This document shows, in pieces, positions 1 through 12,500 of a DNA stretch of 64,000 bases. Below the pieces are notes generated by a model, which worked only from the letters and a program-made list of their open reading frames with translations, made no database searches and had not been told where the DNA came from. Both the position numbers and the translations under genes were made by a program. The DNA comes from Fratercula arctica (Eukaryota; Chordata; Aves; Charadriiformes; Alcidae), in NCBI GenBank assembly GCA_947846985.1, contig CANTUZ010000004.1, positions 2,284,927-2,348,926 on the forward strand. The letters run 5' to 3'. Numbering within the stretch: the first letter of the stretch is position 1; the number at the start of each line of letters is the position of its first letter.

Positions 1-3000
1 GTAAATTGAGAGTTGTTTCTGGAGTTTGATCTGTCCACCTAAGAGCGAAAGAGAACAGGACAGACAAGCAAAACCTGGGGTCCTCTTGCAGTTGTTTCAT
101 CCCAGGCTTCTTCCTCTCCACTTCACTCAGATATTTTCATTAGCAGCATTTCTCTGGTGGAGAGTAAAACCCACCCACGTTGTGAAAAGCCCTGTTGCAG
201 CCTACAAACTGTAAAGAGGACATTGGGAAGATCAGTTCCTGTGCGTCTCAAACTGGACACTAGGAGTGAGTAAGCACTCTCACTGCCTGGATATGTATGC
301 ACACACACATATACATACATGCACACTGCACATATATGTATGTATGTATGCATATATGTCTTTATACACAGAGAAGCAACGTACTCAAGGTCACTAGTGT
401 CATAGCCAGGCCAAAATTCAGCAGTTCCTAATATTTCCTTGAGAGATGCCTGAATCACAGGACCACACCTCTTTCTTAGAAAGCTTTGAGGCCTCCTTCT
501 TCAAGTTAAAAGAGAAAATGAGCAACTTGTAAATTTCCTTGACTAGTTTTTCACATGCAGTAGGAATCGTGAGAGGCAGAGCAATCCCAATGGGCATTGA
601 TCACATGGTTCTCATTACAGCTGATGAGTTATTGAAAGAGGAGGTGATCCAGCTCTGAAAAAATTGACAGGCAGCAGTGTTTCATGTTCCAAAATCACAT
701 TTCACAGTGTAACATAATAGTTTCTCTCTCCATTATTTTTAAGTTCCCAAGACCTTTTCACTTCTTCTTCTCCTTTTTAATGAGTATACAAGGGTATTTG
801 GTGTTTTCCTGACTTGGAATACTACAGTGAACTTGAAGAAAATTTAGTTCGGAGCCTTTCATGCTTTCATTTCATCACCACTAGAAAGATCAAGCACTTT
901 AATTTTAAGAGGTATTACATTCACATACTATTCCCTTGCCAAGGTACTTTAAGCCCTTCGTGCATATTTAAAGCTCAGTGATAACCCCTAAACTTGGAAC
1001 TAGAAAATTGCAATTAAGAAGTAAGAGCCCAGCCTTCAGATCAGGTAATTTGACCCAGTCCCAGCTGACCCTGCAGCGCTGGCCTGAAAGCAGCAAAAGA
1101 ACAAAAATGTGAGGTCCTGGCTGCTTTGTGGGCAGTGGGTCACAAGTTTTTCTGAATTCTCTCCAAGGTGGCAAGACTCAGCACTCTGACCAGCTGGTGG
1201 AAAGGTAGTAGATAAGGATTTTGTCTCCAGTGCCAGAGGGAAAGTGGATGAGAAGGGATAAAAGAGGGATCCCAGAGGAGAATAGCGAGAAAGAGGAAAG
1301 CAGCGAGGGGAAAGTGAGTTTCTGCATTAAATAAAAGCTTCCAACAGTGTGATATGAACTGAGGCAAGATGCAAAAGAAATAAATTAAGGAAAGCAGCTC
1401 AGTACAGAACCTGAGCCACGCGGAGCCTTCGTCTCGGTTAGAGGGATGCTGCTGGGCCGGCAGCATATCTGTGTGATGAAATGTGAACAAAGGTGTGCAA
1501 GCCAGACCTGAGGTAAAGCTACAGCACGAGGGACGTGCAGATTATCTTTAACTCAGGCTAACGAGTTTAGCCATTAAGACTCATAAAGGAAGCCCTAGTG
1601 TACTTCTCACTTGTGATTGCTTTTTTGTTGTGTGGACAAGAAGATGATGTTTTGCAGGACTACATCATCTGAAAATAAATTATTTTTGGACTGCTTGAGA
1701 TGCTGATTTTTGTAAATTGGCCACAATGATTTAATTGAAGTGGATTAGAGTTGCTTGCTGCAAATACCAGCAGTCTGAAAACTCACTGACCAGTCATTTA
1801 TGACCTGAATTTTTAGTCTGTGATTTCAGTATTCGTGAGGGCTCTTGCTTGGGAGTGACACAAACTCACACTGACATGGACTTTACCTCTTAAAAGTCAT
1901 ATGCAAACAATAGCAAAGTCTGCCTGGTGTATGTGGATTTGGTTCTTCCCAAAGCATATTCAAGGTCAGCATGTTTTTAAAGGTTTGATAGTTTGTTTTT
2001 CAAATTAAGAACTCAGGAGCTCTCTATAGCAGCGTGATGGTGACACCAGACTTCACAGTAGATAGAAAGCACAGATTTTTTTATTCAGATGTGTTGTAGT
2101 GAGACCACCAAGGAGAAGAGTGACAGAGTATGTTTGACCCACTCTGTACACGTGTAGCCTTATTTTAAGACAAAGGTAAGCGGTGGCAGCAGAGTGAGCC
2201 TCTGCTTGTGCTACTAAGGAAAAAAATGATGTTACAACACCTTATAGACAGGCTGATGCAGTGATGTGTTATTTCCTTTGGAATGCCATTTGCAAAGCTC
2301 AGTACTGCTGCATAATTGTCGGACTTCGTGAATCTGTTATTGATCACTTTAATAGAGAAAAAGAACAGGAATAGTTTCAATGAAGGGAATGTGAAGGGAA
2401 CATCAGAGAAAATTCAGTATGAGAGGAAAGATTAGAAGAAATAGAGATGAGAAAAATGACCTATCTATCTCACACAGATACTTAATATTAATAAATATGA
2501 ATGGTTATAAATAAATAACCAGTACCAAAGTAGTTAGCACATGAGGACCGTAGTCTGCCTTTCACTTGTGTGCAAATGTCCTGCTGACATCAGGGAGGAA
2601 CTTGCGGTAGGAGAAACCTGTGAATTTATACGCTTTCTGCTTCCTTGCTCATGGACTTACAGTAGGGCAGAGGCAGGGAATGACCAAATGAACCCTAGTG
2701 TTAAGTAAATACTATGTCCATTCTCTAAGACGATGCTTATTTGGGAAATAACTGTTAAATGAATGTTCATGGATGCTCTCTAGCTGCATTTTGTTGTCTC
2801 ATCAGCTCAGGAGCCCTCAATGGCTTTTCAAATGTTCAACTTTCTCTGCTTCTTTAACAGGGCTGCTCATATCTAACTTGTTTAAAAGGCTGTTCCTAAA
2901 GCCGGTTCCTTTCTTTCTGCCCATTCATTGCTGCCTCCCGTACTTGTTTTGCCCGTTCATTTCCAGGACAATAGACTCAGACATGTATGTGTTTGTTCAT

Positions 3001-4608
3001 TCCTGTAGAGCTTTGGTCTGCAACTGCTGTGCTATGAGGAAGCTTGCTGGTGCTTCACACTTTGTTGTGCTGAAGCCAGAATAAGCCAGAGTAAGAGCTA
3101 CTCTGCACTTGAGGGCATTACAGAGCCTTATTGCATGTACCTTAGGTGCACTTTCCAGTCCCTGCTAAGTTGACTTACGATTTTCCTCATACCCTTCTGG
3201 TAGCATCTTTTGTGTGCTTGCTGCTGGCAAGGTGGATTTAGCTTGGTGGTCCATCCTACTCCTTTTTCTGCCATCTAATTCTTAAGATGTTTAGAATTGC
3301 ACAACAAAATGACCTATTTTCTCCTTCCCTGCTTTTTAATACAGGGCTTTTCAGGTCACTTTCCTCTGCTGGCCCAGAAGAAAGCACATTCATTTCATTC
3401 TGATTTATTTCATACCTGCGCAATCAGGCAAAAATCATACTGCTGCTTGAGTGTTCAGTCCTACTAGCCAGAGCAAATTGCCACAAGTAAACGGTGAGCC
3501 TTTAAAATTATCACTGGGCAAAGTGTTACAAGATAGAATTGTGCTACAGGGAAGAACGAACAAGTATCGTACCACTGGTGACAGACAGACTGTGGGAGTG
3601 AGCCAAGAAGCTGAGTCCTCAGAAGAGAGGTCTCCACAAGTATTTCCCGTGATAGTCTTCAGTATGTGTATATCACAGCTGGTGACAAATGTCTCTCACC
3701 ATGGGTATGAGCAGAATCAGTTCCATCAAGCCTGAGGAATTCACAGCCTGATGCTGGGGAGATCCTTTTTGCTCACGGTTTGCCAATTTGGGAACAGAAG
3801 GTGTGAATCACTAAGATTCTGATCACTGGGAAACTGGAGAGACCAGTTTGTTTAATTTTGTAGCAGGTGGCTTGCCTACTGTCCTCAGCAAACTATCTTA
3901 GATAGGTTTTGATATTCAGTTGATCTTTAACCAGCTAGAGGAGACTGAGTGTTGGAAAGCTAAAGGTACAAGCTACTGAAATAAGGCTTAGTTGTTTAAT
4001 TGTGAAAGACAGGTTATTTTTTCCAACTTGTTTTTTTCTGTCACTTCCTCTCCAACTTCAGTATCTAACTAAGCAGAGCTGGGCGCAACTAAAAAAAGAC
4101 CCAGGCCTTTTCGGTGGTATCAGTTCGATGTAATTGTGTCGTGCATGCTTGTATCGCTTGAAGATAAGGCTCAAAATGTGGGCATTGCCTTGTCTGCTTT
4201 ACAGCAACGACAGTGGCCTACAGCAGTTGCCAAAAATAGACTTTTCCACAGGTCAGTAAGCAAGAATGGCTGTCAGAGCGTCACACTGTTTACATAGTTT
4301 TACATTCAACATGTTCGTAACAGCAGCAATTAGATCACTGAGGCATGATGGCAAATGTAGCTGCTCTGCGAATATCATGCTGAAGGGAACTGCAGTCGCA
4401 GGGACAACAACTCTCAGACACCCTTTCTAACAGAAACAGTGTTTGAACTAAGGCTTCCTACGAGCCATTCCTTAGAGTTGCTGTGGCATTCACTGTTGCC
4501 TGGTGCAGGGAGGGCAGAGGTGAAAACATGAAGTCATTCTTGTTGAGACGACAGTACGTTGTGAGCTTGCCAGGGGCAGTTTGGTCCATGTTCTTGGTGG
4601 GTGTAAAG
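1..4608. other. noncoding DNA, no gene recognised
   Basis: Open frames here are short (116 codons or fewer) and show no recognisable domain, signal peptide with a following domain, or family motif. Both strands are interrupted by stops at the density expected of noncoding DNA. The only structured items I see are an AC/AT-rich microsatellite near 291-370 and one exon-like interval at 2089-2175, which has a T-rich acceptor (TTTTTTTATTCAG) and an AAG|GTAAGC donor. In the frame starting at its first base, that interval stops after 22 codons, so it would be an exon of a noncoding transcript if it is real. I read the block as intergenic or intronic. Confidence 0.6.
291..370. repeat. AC/AT/ATGT microsatellite tract
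   Basis: This is an imperfect alternating purine-pyrimidine run built from ACACAC, ATACATAC, ATATATGTATGTATGTATG and CATATATG units. It reads as a degenerate dinucleotide/tetranucleotide microsatellite. Overlapping minus-strand frames translate it into a Tyr/Val/His-rich low-complexity peptide, which is an artefact of the repeat. Confidence 0.85.
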
Positions 4609-4665
4609 CAGCTCCATTGGCTTGAATGGAGTTCAGATGAGTTACCTCAGGTCAGAATTCGGTCC
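4609..4665 (+). repeat. relic of an ancient amniote palindromic repeat
   Basis: The stretch contains CTCCATT-ggcttg-AATGGAG, a 7-bp inverted repeat at 4612-4631. It is followed by a GAGTTAC...CTCAG-GTCAG...GGTCC series. That order resembles an old repeat consensus I know from reptile and bird genomes (roughly CTCCATTGACTTCAATGGAG, then a GATTTACACCAGCTGAGG-like segment, then ATCTGGCCC). It is short and diverged, so it could be coincidence. The matching block order makes a relic more likely than not. A second partial member lies at 59284-59326. Confidence 0.5.
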
Positions 4666-6140
4666 TTTGGTTCTATAAACTCTTGGATCCAGTGTCAGTC
4701 TTGGTTAATGAATGCAAATCTCTATTAAAATTTGCTAGTGGGACAGCAAGTAAAAATTTTCTGCAGAGAATTACCAGTGTTTTAGACCCTTACTCTGTAC
4801 ACGCTGATATGCAGGAGTCCTGCAGAGCTCTTCTGTGGTGGTGTTGTTGGTGTTCAGGCCAGCACATGGGTTCTGACTTGGGGTGTGGGGGGCTGTGATG
4901 GTGACACTTGCATTTGCAGAGCCAGTGAGATTGCGTGAAGCATGAACCTTGAAAGAGGTGTGGTGTACAGCAAAACTGCATACCTCCAAGACGTGCACAA
5001 TGTGTGTTCTTAGCATGTATCCGATCATACAGATACATGCGACCGTAGGAAGCCTGTTCAAATATTATTTATGTAGTATATGCAATATTATATAAAAGAT
5101 GAAGTGTGTTCAGTTCCTGTAGTGTATAGTTGCCCTGACCTCTTGTTGCACTCTTGAGGCTCAACGCACACAGACTTAGTGCTTCTGAGACCACCCCAGT
5201 AAAAGGCACCCCTCAGCCTTGTTCTTCTCCAAAGCCGCACATGAGCGAATCCTCCGCTCATACAAATCAGCAGTAGTTTGAATAGAGATCTGCTGTTTTG
5301 GGCTTGGTGCTAGCCATCACCGTCAAGACAGATACTGTGATTAAAGTACGTGGCTGCCACTGCTCCTGATAGCTACTAACAGCTTTACCTGTCCCAAGGT
5401 GTGCGTTTGTCCAGTTCTCGTAGTATGTCTCATGTAGAGGACATCTGACTGTATTATCTCTCACTTTCTGGGGCAACTCTGTAGTGGGGTGTTAGGAAAC
5501 AGAGATGCAAACATAGCAAAGATCAGTATTCAAGGCAGTCGATTTTCTGTTTGCAGTGTTAGCGGTTGGTGGTTTGTGTCTGCCTCAAGCTTAGCAGTGC
5601 CTGCAATTCTTTTCCATCTCAAAGAGCAGTAGGCTAAAAATACAAGTCAAATAAAGGAGGAGTGGGGATAGAAAACATTATCCTCATTTTCCTGTTGTGC
5701 TAAAAACTGTACAAAAAGAAAGGATTAAGCTTATCCTTGGCTATAACTGTAATCTGCGTGTTTGTTTTCATGCTTCCCTACAGTTTCCCTGCGTCACTTG
5801 GGTTATTCAGTTTATTCTTTTGGCACATCCCTGTCCCCGGACCCCTTGTCTGAATGATGAGACCTGGGGGAGATGCTGGGAGGAGAAATACGCTACAATC
5901 CTGAGACCGGGAGTGTCGGAGGGAAGCTGGCGAATTCAGGTGCTGAGCGGACTGAGAATTCACCCAGGGATACACCCCCTGGAAACATCAGACCCGTGGC
6001 GGACAAACCTGCTGCTAAATGCCAGGGGCCATCTCACGCTTAGGCCGCTGCCGCACTGCAAGCTGCTGGGGCTGGGAGGGTGTTGGACGTGCGGGTATGT
6101 TAGTTCTGCTCTTATCCTCCTCTTGACATGTCTGCTTTCA
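4666..6140. other. noncoding DNA, no gene recognised
   Basis: I see no gene. A plus-strand open frame of 193 codons at 5697-6278 is the longest in the window, but its peptide has no recognisable domain. Its last third runs through two CR1 fragments, so I treat it as a chance frame. The minus-strand site at 5384-5394 resembles a CAG|GTAAAG donor, with no matching convincing exon. Confidence 0.55.
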
Positions 6141-6143
6141 GGT

Positions 6144-6213
6144 GCTGTCAGGGAGAAGATGCTGGGCTACGTGGGCCTCCGCTCTGCCACAGCATGGCCA
6201 GTGTTGTGTTTTC
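6144..6213 (+). mobile_element. old CR1-type LINE 3' end fragment
   Basis: The segment reads GAAGATGCTGGGCTACGTGGGCC, a short gap, then GCCACAGCATGGCCAGT and a T-rich end. This matches the layout of older CR1/L3-like 3' ends known from amniotes (ATGCTGGGCTAGATGGACC, then CCCAGTATGGCC, then TTCTTATGTTCTTA). It is clearly more diverged than the neighbouring avian-type CR1 tail, which suggests an older insertion. Only the 3'-terminal part is recognisable, as usual for 5'-truncated LINE copies, and no reverse transcriptase frame is visible. Confidence 0.6.
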
Positions 6214-6267
6214 AGACAAATCTGGTTCTAATCAACTCGCGGGGTGGGGGGGGGAAGAACTTTGTAG

Positions 6268-6335
6268 ACTGGCGTTGATGGTTGGACTCGATGATCCCAA
6301 GGGTCTTTTCCAACCTAAATGATTCTATGATTCTA
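6268..6335 (+). mobile_element. avian CR1 LINE 3' end (5'-truncated)
   Basis: The sequence carries the diagnostic avian CR1 3' terminus. GGTTGGACTCGATGATC is followed by AAGGGTCTTTTCCAACCTA and then the tandem octamer-like end ATGATTCTATGATTCT. CR1 elements are non-LTR retrotransposons that end in a short tandem octamer instead of poly(A) and are usually heavily 5'-truncated, as here. It lies directly 3' of an older CR1 fragment in the same orientation. This is the main evidence that the window is bird DNA. A short G-run (about 6241-6254) lies just upstream and may be a slippage product. Confidence 0.93.
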
Positions 6336-6390
6336 GGCCATAGCTACAAAGTTGTTCTTTTGGCAGCAAATTGCTGTAACTAAGGCTTTA

Positions 6391-6404
6391 AAAAAAAAAA
6401 AAAG
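6391..6404. repeat. poly(A) run
   Basis: A run of about 14 A bases sits about 55 bases beyond the CR1 end. CR1 does not end in poly(A), so this is probably simple sequence, not its tail. I see no target-site duplication that would make it a processed retrocopy tail. Confidence 0.8.
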
Positions 6405-6490
6405 GAAAAGAGTCTTCCACTCTACCTGATAAATGACCCTATTGAGGTGTCAAAGTGTGGGAGGAAGATGTCAGTACGGCTGACGTCTGA

Positions 6491-6568
6491 GGCTCAGAGC
6501 CGATTTGAGCCCATGGAAATTGATGGAAAGATTCCCACAGACTCAAAAAGGCTTTGGCTCAAACCCTC
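6491..6568 (+). repeat. relic of an ancient amniote repeat (GCCCATTGA-type)
   Basis: The blocks GAGCCCATGGAAATTGATGG, AAAGATTCCCACAGACT and AAGGCTTTGGCTCAAACCCT occur in the same order as an ancient amniote repeat I remember. That one reads about GAGCCCATTGAAGTCAATGG, AAAGACTCCCATTGACTTC, then GGCTTTGGATCAGGCCCT. The original internal palindromes have decayed. I infer an old, non-autonomous element, and the family name should be set by a repeat-library search. Confidence 0.6.
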
Positions 6569-9500
6569 ACTGAGCAGTGATTTCCCCTAGAGAGAGGGGA
6601 AACTGCTGGCATTTTTACAAAAAACCAAGTGCCAACACAATTCTTCAACAAACTCAGTGGACTAATCCTTTCCTCTTATGACACTAATGTAATTTTGTGT
6701 CATATTTGACAACGTGCCAAAAAATTGCATCGAATAAATCCAAGTTTTGTGAATGAAATTAATTAGAATTGGCACTGGCTCACACCCCACTGTAGAAATG
6801 CAGGAGCCTGTTTCCAAAGAGCTGCTATGCGGTGCGGTTGTTTTTTTGTTCAGTGATGATGACTGGGGGAACGGGAGAAAGGAAGGTTTCGTGCACATGG
6901 AAGGTTTAAGACTGACAGGTTGAGAGGCGAAAGCTGGCATTAGCTCTGGTAGAGGGCTGGCAGAGTGGTCCTGTGACTAGCACTGTTGTACGCTCGGTCG
7001 TGAACTCCTCCTCAGCTTTCCTGTGTGCCTTTGCTCATGTCTCCTTGCTTCTCAGCTCCCCGTCTGCCAGGTGTCACCGATGCTCTGTCGTGTCAGATCT
7101 TGGGACAGGGAGGGGGTCTTTTGAAGTGCATCTTTTTAACACTCAAAAAACCCGAGCCTTTAGTTGGAGTCTCACATGAAGAGACAACTCTTCAGCTGAC
7201 ACCAACAGGTGTGACCAGCCAAAGCCCGTCAGGGTCCCACCCCATTGTTTGTACAGTATTTCCAGGGTCTGTACAGTCCGTTCCCAGGTAAGTAAAAGCT
7301 TTAAAATTTGCTTGTGTTTCAGATCAAACTGGTAAGTTGTTAACTATCTCAAGCATCAGTATTTTCACTAGAGGAGTTTTCTGTGCATTCATCAAAATGT
7401 TTGCAGTTCCTATCTCATTACGAAGGGTCAATGTGAAACACGGGGCAGACAGCTAAGAGGTGAACAGAATTTAATTTTGGAATCACTGGCAACAGGCTTA
7501 CTGTCTAGGATTTAATTAGCTACAGCTTAGGACTGCCAGGCTTTTAGGAAATTTCCCACAGTGAGTAGTAAATGTGAAGAAGATCTAGATATGATTTTTG
7601 GAAAAAAGATTTAGGCCACTGGTGGGGACAGTGAGAAAATGCCTTGGGGGAAAAAAAAAAAAGCCAGCCACCATAATGTGTTATCCTATATGGGACATTA
7701 AAGACTGACCCCTCACCTGGAACTGCATTAGAAACACAGCAATTTCTAGCCACTGCCACTCTGCATTAGCTGCTTCTTTCACCGAGTGCATTTGGATTAG
7801 TTTGCCTTCTTCAGGCAATAATCAAACTGGGGTTTGATTTGTCAGAAAGTGACACTGGAAAAGCTGGGAAATCTCTGCCAGCGCTGCACAAAGTGCTTTT
7901 TAGGGTGTGAATCTCCTTCTTTTGGATTTCCTGAGGATTAAGTTGGAGCTGGATCAGATCACGAACAAGCAAGCATGTGTTCTCCGACTGATGGGTGCCT
8001 CGCTTCTGTATCTGTGGTTGTGTCTCGGCTGACCTTCAGTCCATAGGGCAAATATCTGGACTTGCGCGAGGTTCTGGTTACCCGTACAGGTGCGAAGGGC
8101 TGCAGGATGGCAGCTTCACAGGGCAGCTGCAGGGGGAACACTGGGAATAACTGAATTTCATCAGCTTTGTTGTTAGGAGCTCGGGTTTCGTGGCTTTAAC
8201 TTCAAGAGCTGACTATAAATATTGATTTATAAGGGGTTGGTAAGTTGTGTCGTATATCCTGATGTATACATATCCTTAGCCAGGTTAAATATTCATTTTG
8301 CTCAGCTACACTAGTTACCCAGGAGTATAAAACAATTTCTCAAAAACTTTTCCATGCTTTTCCTGCTTGACCCAATGTTTCCTCTGAAAGGGAGGTGTGG
8401 TCAGGAAGGGCTAATGAATGCTAACGTCGTCCTACTCATATAAATGGAGTTTGCCCAAATTTACTTCAGTAAAACAGATGTTAGGGGGAAATGCTCACGG
8501 TAACTGCTTTACATCTTTTCATGAATGGGCTTGTGTGGGTCATCCAAATCCCATGGTATTGTTTCTCCCTTGCGGCTGGATAAATGGAATATCTCAGTCA
8601 AAAGAATAATGAAGACCAGAAACTGCACAGACAGTATCAAATGGTCTTTTATATGCATGAATCTTCCTGTTTGTAGCGAAAGGCAGCCTAACGCACTTGC
8701 ACAAATGCAGGTGGAGAAAGAGTATTCATGTGTGTGCACCTGGCCTAAACACCGGCTACGCCAATAGCTCTAGAATATAGAACTTTTTCTAGCAGGTTAA
8801 TTTAATATACGTAACATATATTTAATGTATGTTTGCATCATTCTCTTGGATGCTGAGGCAGCCTGGCTGGGTACAGGGTAACTGAACCTACCTGGTTGCA
8901 TCAGGCGGACAATCCTCTGTGTCCGGATGGGTCCAGTGTGTTGAGGGCCACGTGGTTTTCTGTGATATTTCTATGGTCTTCATACAGAGCCACGTGCCCA
9001 CAGCCATCTCCTCTGCCGGGGCTCAGGAGCAGAGGCAGTGGGACTCACAGAGCTGGCAACTGGCAGAAGGGAACCACGGTGAGTGTCTTTTTCAACCCTG
9101 GACCTGCAGTTGGATTCCTGTGCCCTAACTTGTGGGCCAGTGAGCAACAGAGACTGACGTCCCTGCTACACCTCTCCTCCAGCGTGGTTTTTTGTCCCCC
9201 ACTCTCACTTCCAATCACTTTTTTCAAATGAACTTTGAATGGTGAATTTCAAGAGAAACAAGAAATAATTCCTGGCTGACTGGAAACAATTCTTTATTGA
9301 ATTTTATTTCTTTTCTCCTCTGTCCCCCCAAATCCCAGTGTTAATTAGAAGAGGGGGCCAACCCCCAGCCTGCCAGGAGTCAGGACAGACCTGACTGGCA
9401 CTTTCACTCAGCAATTTTCCCCATTCCTCACGGTCTTTGCTCCTGTCTGTCAGGCCTGCTGACGACTGCTTGGTAGGAGGGCAGTAATCTGAGCTGCCTC

Positions 9501-12500
9501 TGCTGAGCAAACCTCTTGCTTTTTACTGCGGGATTAGTCCTGAGGTGCCTCTGTGCACAGCACCTGTATCTGCAAATTGTTATCTTAATCGCTATGCTCC
9601 TGTTTCTCCACTTTCCGAGGCGGTAGTGCCATTCCCTCCTCCGAGCACTGCGCTCGCCAAATGGCAGGCTGCCTCCGCCGCAAGGATGGGAATACCTGAG
9701 ACTTGGGCTTGTGTCTCAAAAGGTAAGCAGCCTCTCAACAGCTACAGCAAAGCAATCCGGGCAGGGCTTTGTGTCTGCGGAGGCAGTCGGACCTCGCGGC
9801 AGGGCTTTGGGAGAGGGAGGACAGGAGTCTTGAGGACCCTGTTGATCTTAAACGTCAGGAGCATCAGAAACTTCAGAGCAAATGAGTGTCCAGGCAGTGC
9901 CATGGGGGACTTCTCAGCTGCTGTCGTAAGCGAGCTCGCAGCAAACAGGGAGCCGGTGCTGCGCCGTTGTCACAGGCGAAGCTGCTGAGCAAATCTGTTG
10001 GTCTTTAGGTTTGAAAAGTGCCAGAAGCTCACAGGAGAGGTGAACTTCTGAGAGTCTCCAGAGTTTTACAGCATGTTGAAGGCCATTCCCTCCCCTGGTG
10101 TCAAAGGGTGCTAATAATAATGCCATGCACTTGGGACACTGAGTCTCATGAGTGCAGGATCTGACTCACATACGCATGTGTCAGGTGCATCTTGCATTTT
10201 TAAAGCCTGGAAGAGTCTCTACTGAAGTAAGTGGCGCTCTTTTTGGCCTCCACCTTTTATAAGTTTAGAGTTGTTTAAAGTGGGTGACAGACCAGGCCAA
10301 CACTTGGCATCAATGTTTAATGCAGATGGGCTAGCCGTACAGTCTGGGATATATTCTTGTTTGATGAATACAGTAACATTGCAGAGAGCAGAAAGAGAGC
10401 GTGAGAGAAACTGGTTCTTAAGAGATGACAATCAGTATAGCTCCAGTATGGGCCTCTACAAATTTACGTTCATTGAAGACCTGTCGTGTGTTATACACAC
10501 CTGTACGCCCTCTTGGATTGCTTGTGAATCATAAAACTAAGTTCATTGAACTTTGATTTTGGTTATTTCCTGAAACATTAACTCCTTTAGTAAACCCATT
10601 ACCTAATCTTTAAACTCATTACCTGCTTCATTGCTATTAGGATATCTTTAACTTTAGGTTTGTTTTGGTGGGTTTTTTTTGTAAATTTGGGCCAAACCTT
10701 TAGCTGTGTGCTTTGTCTGAAATTGTATGACTGTGTGTTTTTTCTACAATGTGACAATCCAGTCCTTTTAGTGAAAGTTGGCAGCGCAGGTGAAAGCAAG
10801 TTGAAGTGGTGCTAGTGGAATAGTGGGATCTCTGTCCCCAACTATGTAAAATGGAGTATTTTTTGGCTGTAGATTATCTGCTTAAGGAAATTAACTTGAG
10901 ACAACCTATAAATTAGTTTAGCTATAAATTCGTGTGGACAATCTTGTACTGGCAAGAGATTAACTTGGGTCCTAATGCACTACCTGCTTGAGTGATTTGA
11001 CATCTCCCGTGGTCTTCATATCAGGTTGTAGATGAGCCAGACATATATTTCTTTGTTCCTGGGAACAATTTGAGCAGAGTGATTCAGTGCTCTATAGTAT
11101 ATAATGTAAAAAAAGATGATGCACATAGTATCTGAAATTTGAAGAGATGCCTGAATTAAAGAAATTTGGTGGTCACTCTTTCAAGTGAATCGAAAACATC
11201 ATCTAGGGGTGATGTTACTGTTTTCTCTGATCTGTTTTTTAGTCTCTTAAAGGTAAGTCTTTCTGAAGCCTTCAAAGGGTTAAAGGCAATACCTCATAGA
11301 AACCCAAGTGGCTGAAGAAATACCAGATATTAACATTTACCTCAGTTGCCAAAGCCTGGACATTTCTTTCTCCTTTTTAGAAATTACAGCCTGCAGGGGC
11401 CATTTAACAATAAATCGTAGCAACTTGGCTGTTATAGGGCAACCCATGTGCATAGGCACTTAAGGGCTGTGCCAGCATCTCCTTTGTTCAATAAAAGTAA
11501 CAGCAGGAATTTGATTAAAGACTGATAGAAAAGAGAGGGAGAGAGAGAGGGAGAAACATAAGAAAGATTAAAGAAAGAGCCACCTGGAAACTTCATTCCT
11601 CCTTTATTTCTAACTTAAGCTCATAAATACCAAATCTAAACCATTGTGCGTGTGAGAGGGAGGGAGAATTTCCTGCATGCCTGCACAGTAAAGACTGCAC
11701 ATGCACTCGCACAAACTGACTTTTAGCAAAAGTCATACTCTTTTCTCAAACTTAATGCTTGCTCCTTGTGTGCAGCAGAAGAAAAATGAACCAGAAAATA
11801 ACTTTATCCCCTGGTGCTTTGGAAGGACAACATTTAGGAAGGTCAGGCAAGTCACAGCCCTAAAGGAGAGTGGCAAAGGATTTTGGTTGAACCTGCCGAC
11901 GAGCGGCCAGCACATTTCCCAGGCTGCTTCGGAGCAGCCCTGCAGCTCAGCACAATGCAAACAGCCAGCTGCACACGTCCAGCGCCGCTCTTCATGGTTA
12001 GCCTACAGCATCTGCCGCTTTGTCTCCATCACTGTTGTAACCCCTCTGCCCCAAAAAAAAAGAAGAAAAAAAAACCAGTGACTCCAGCAGCCAAATGCAA
12101 ATGAGCCCCAAAGAGCCCTCTTATGTGCGATCAGCAAGCGACAGGCAAATCACATTCAAATTCCTTACTGCAGAGCCAACACGGCTGTTGTTTGGGTTTA
12201 GGAGACCAGAACGGGACGATTAAGTGTTAAACGTGCATGTGAGAGTGATGGCGGATTGACTTTTCTTTAGCCTGGTTGTGCCCCTGGAGCTGGGAAGGCT
12301 TTGCTGTGCAGCTGGAGGCACACTTTGGTTCTCAGGCAGGATTTTGCAGGGCACGGAGAGGAAGGCTGAGATCATGAACCTCCCAGCAGCGGGGACTTCT
12401 CAACAGGGTTTTGCATATTTTGGGGGCTTTTGCAGGTAATCTTGCCCTACACTAGGCTAGATGGAGCAGCGAGGCAGAATGCGGTACCTGGAGTTTGTTG

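Noticed and set aside
5697..6278. Open frame of 193 codons on the plus strand
   Set aside because: It has no recognisable domain, mixed low-quality composition, and its 3' part is CR1-derived. It is most simply a chance frame.
9250..9310. Possible minus-strand polyadenylation site (AATAAAATTCAATAAAG)
   Set aside because: AATAAA is frequent in AT-rich DNA, and no minus-strand exon upstream supports a transcript end.
9545..9988. Plus-strand open frame of 147 codons near a donor-like site
   Set aside because: The frame reads straight through the donor, no domain is visible, and the local CpG content is modest. Not enough to call a gene.
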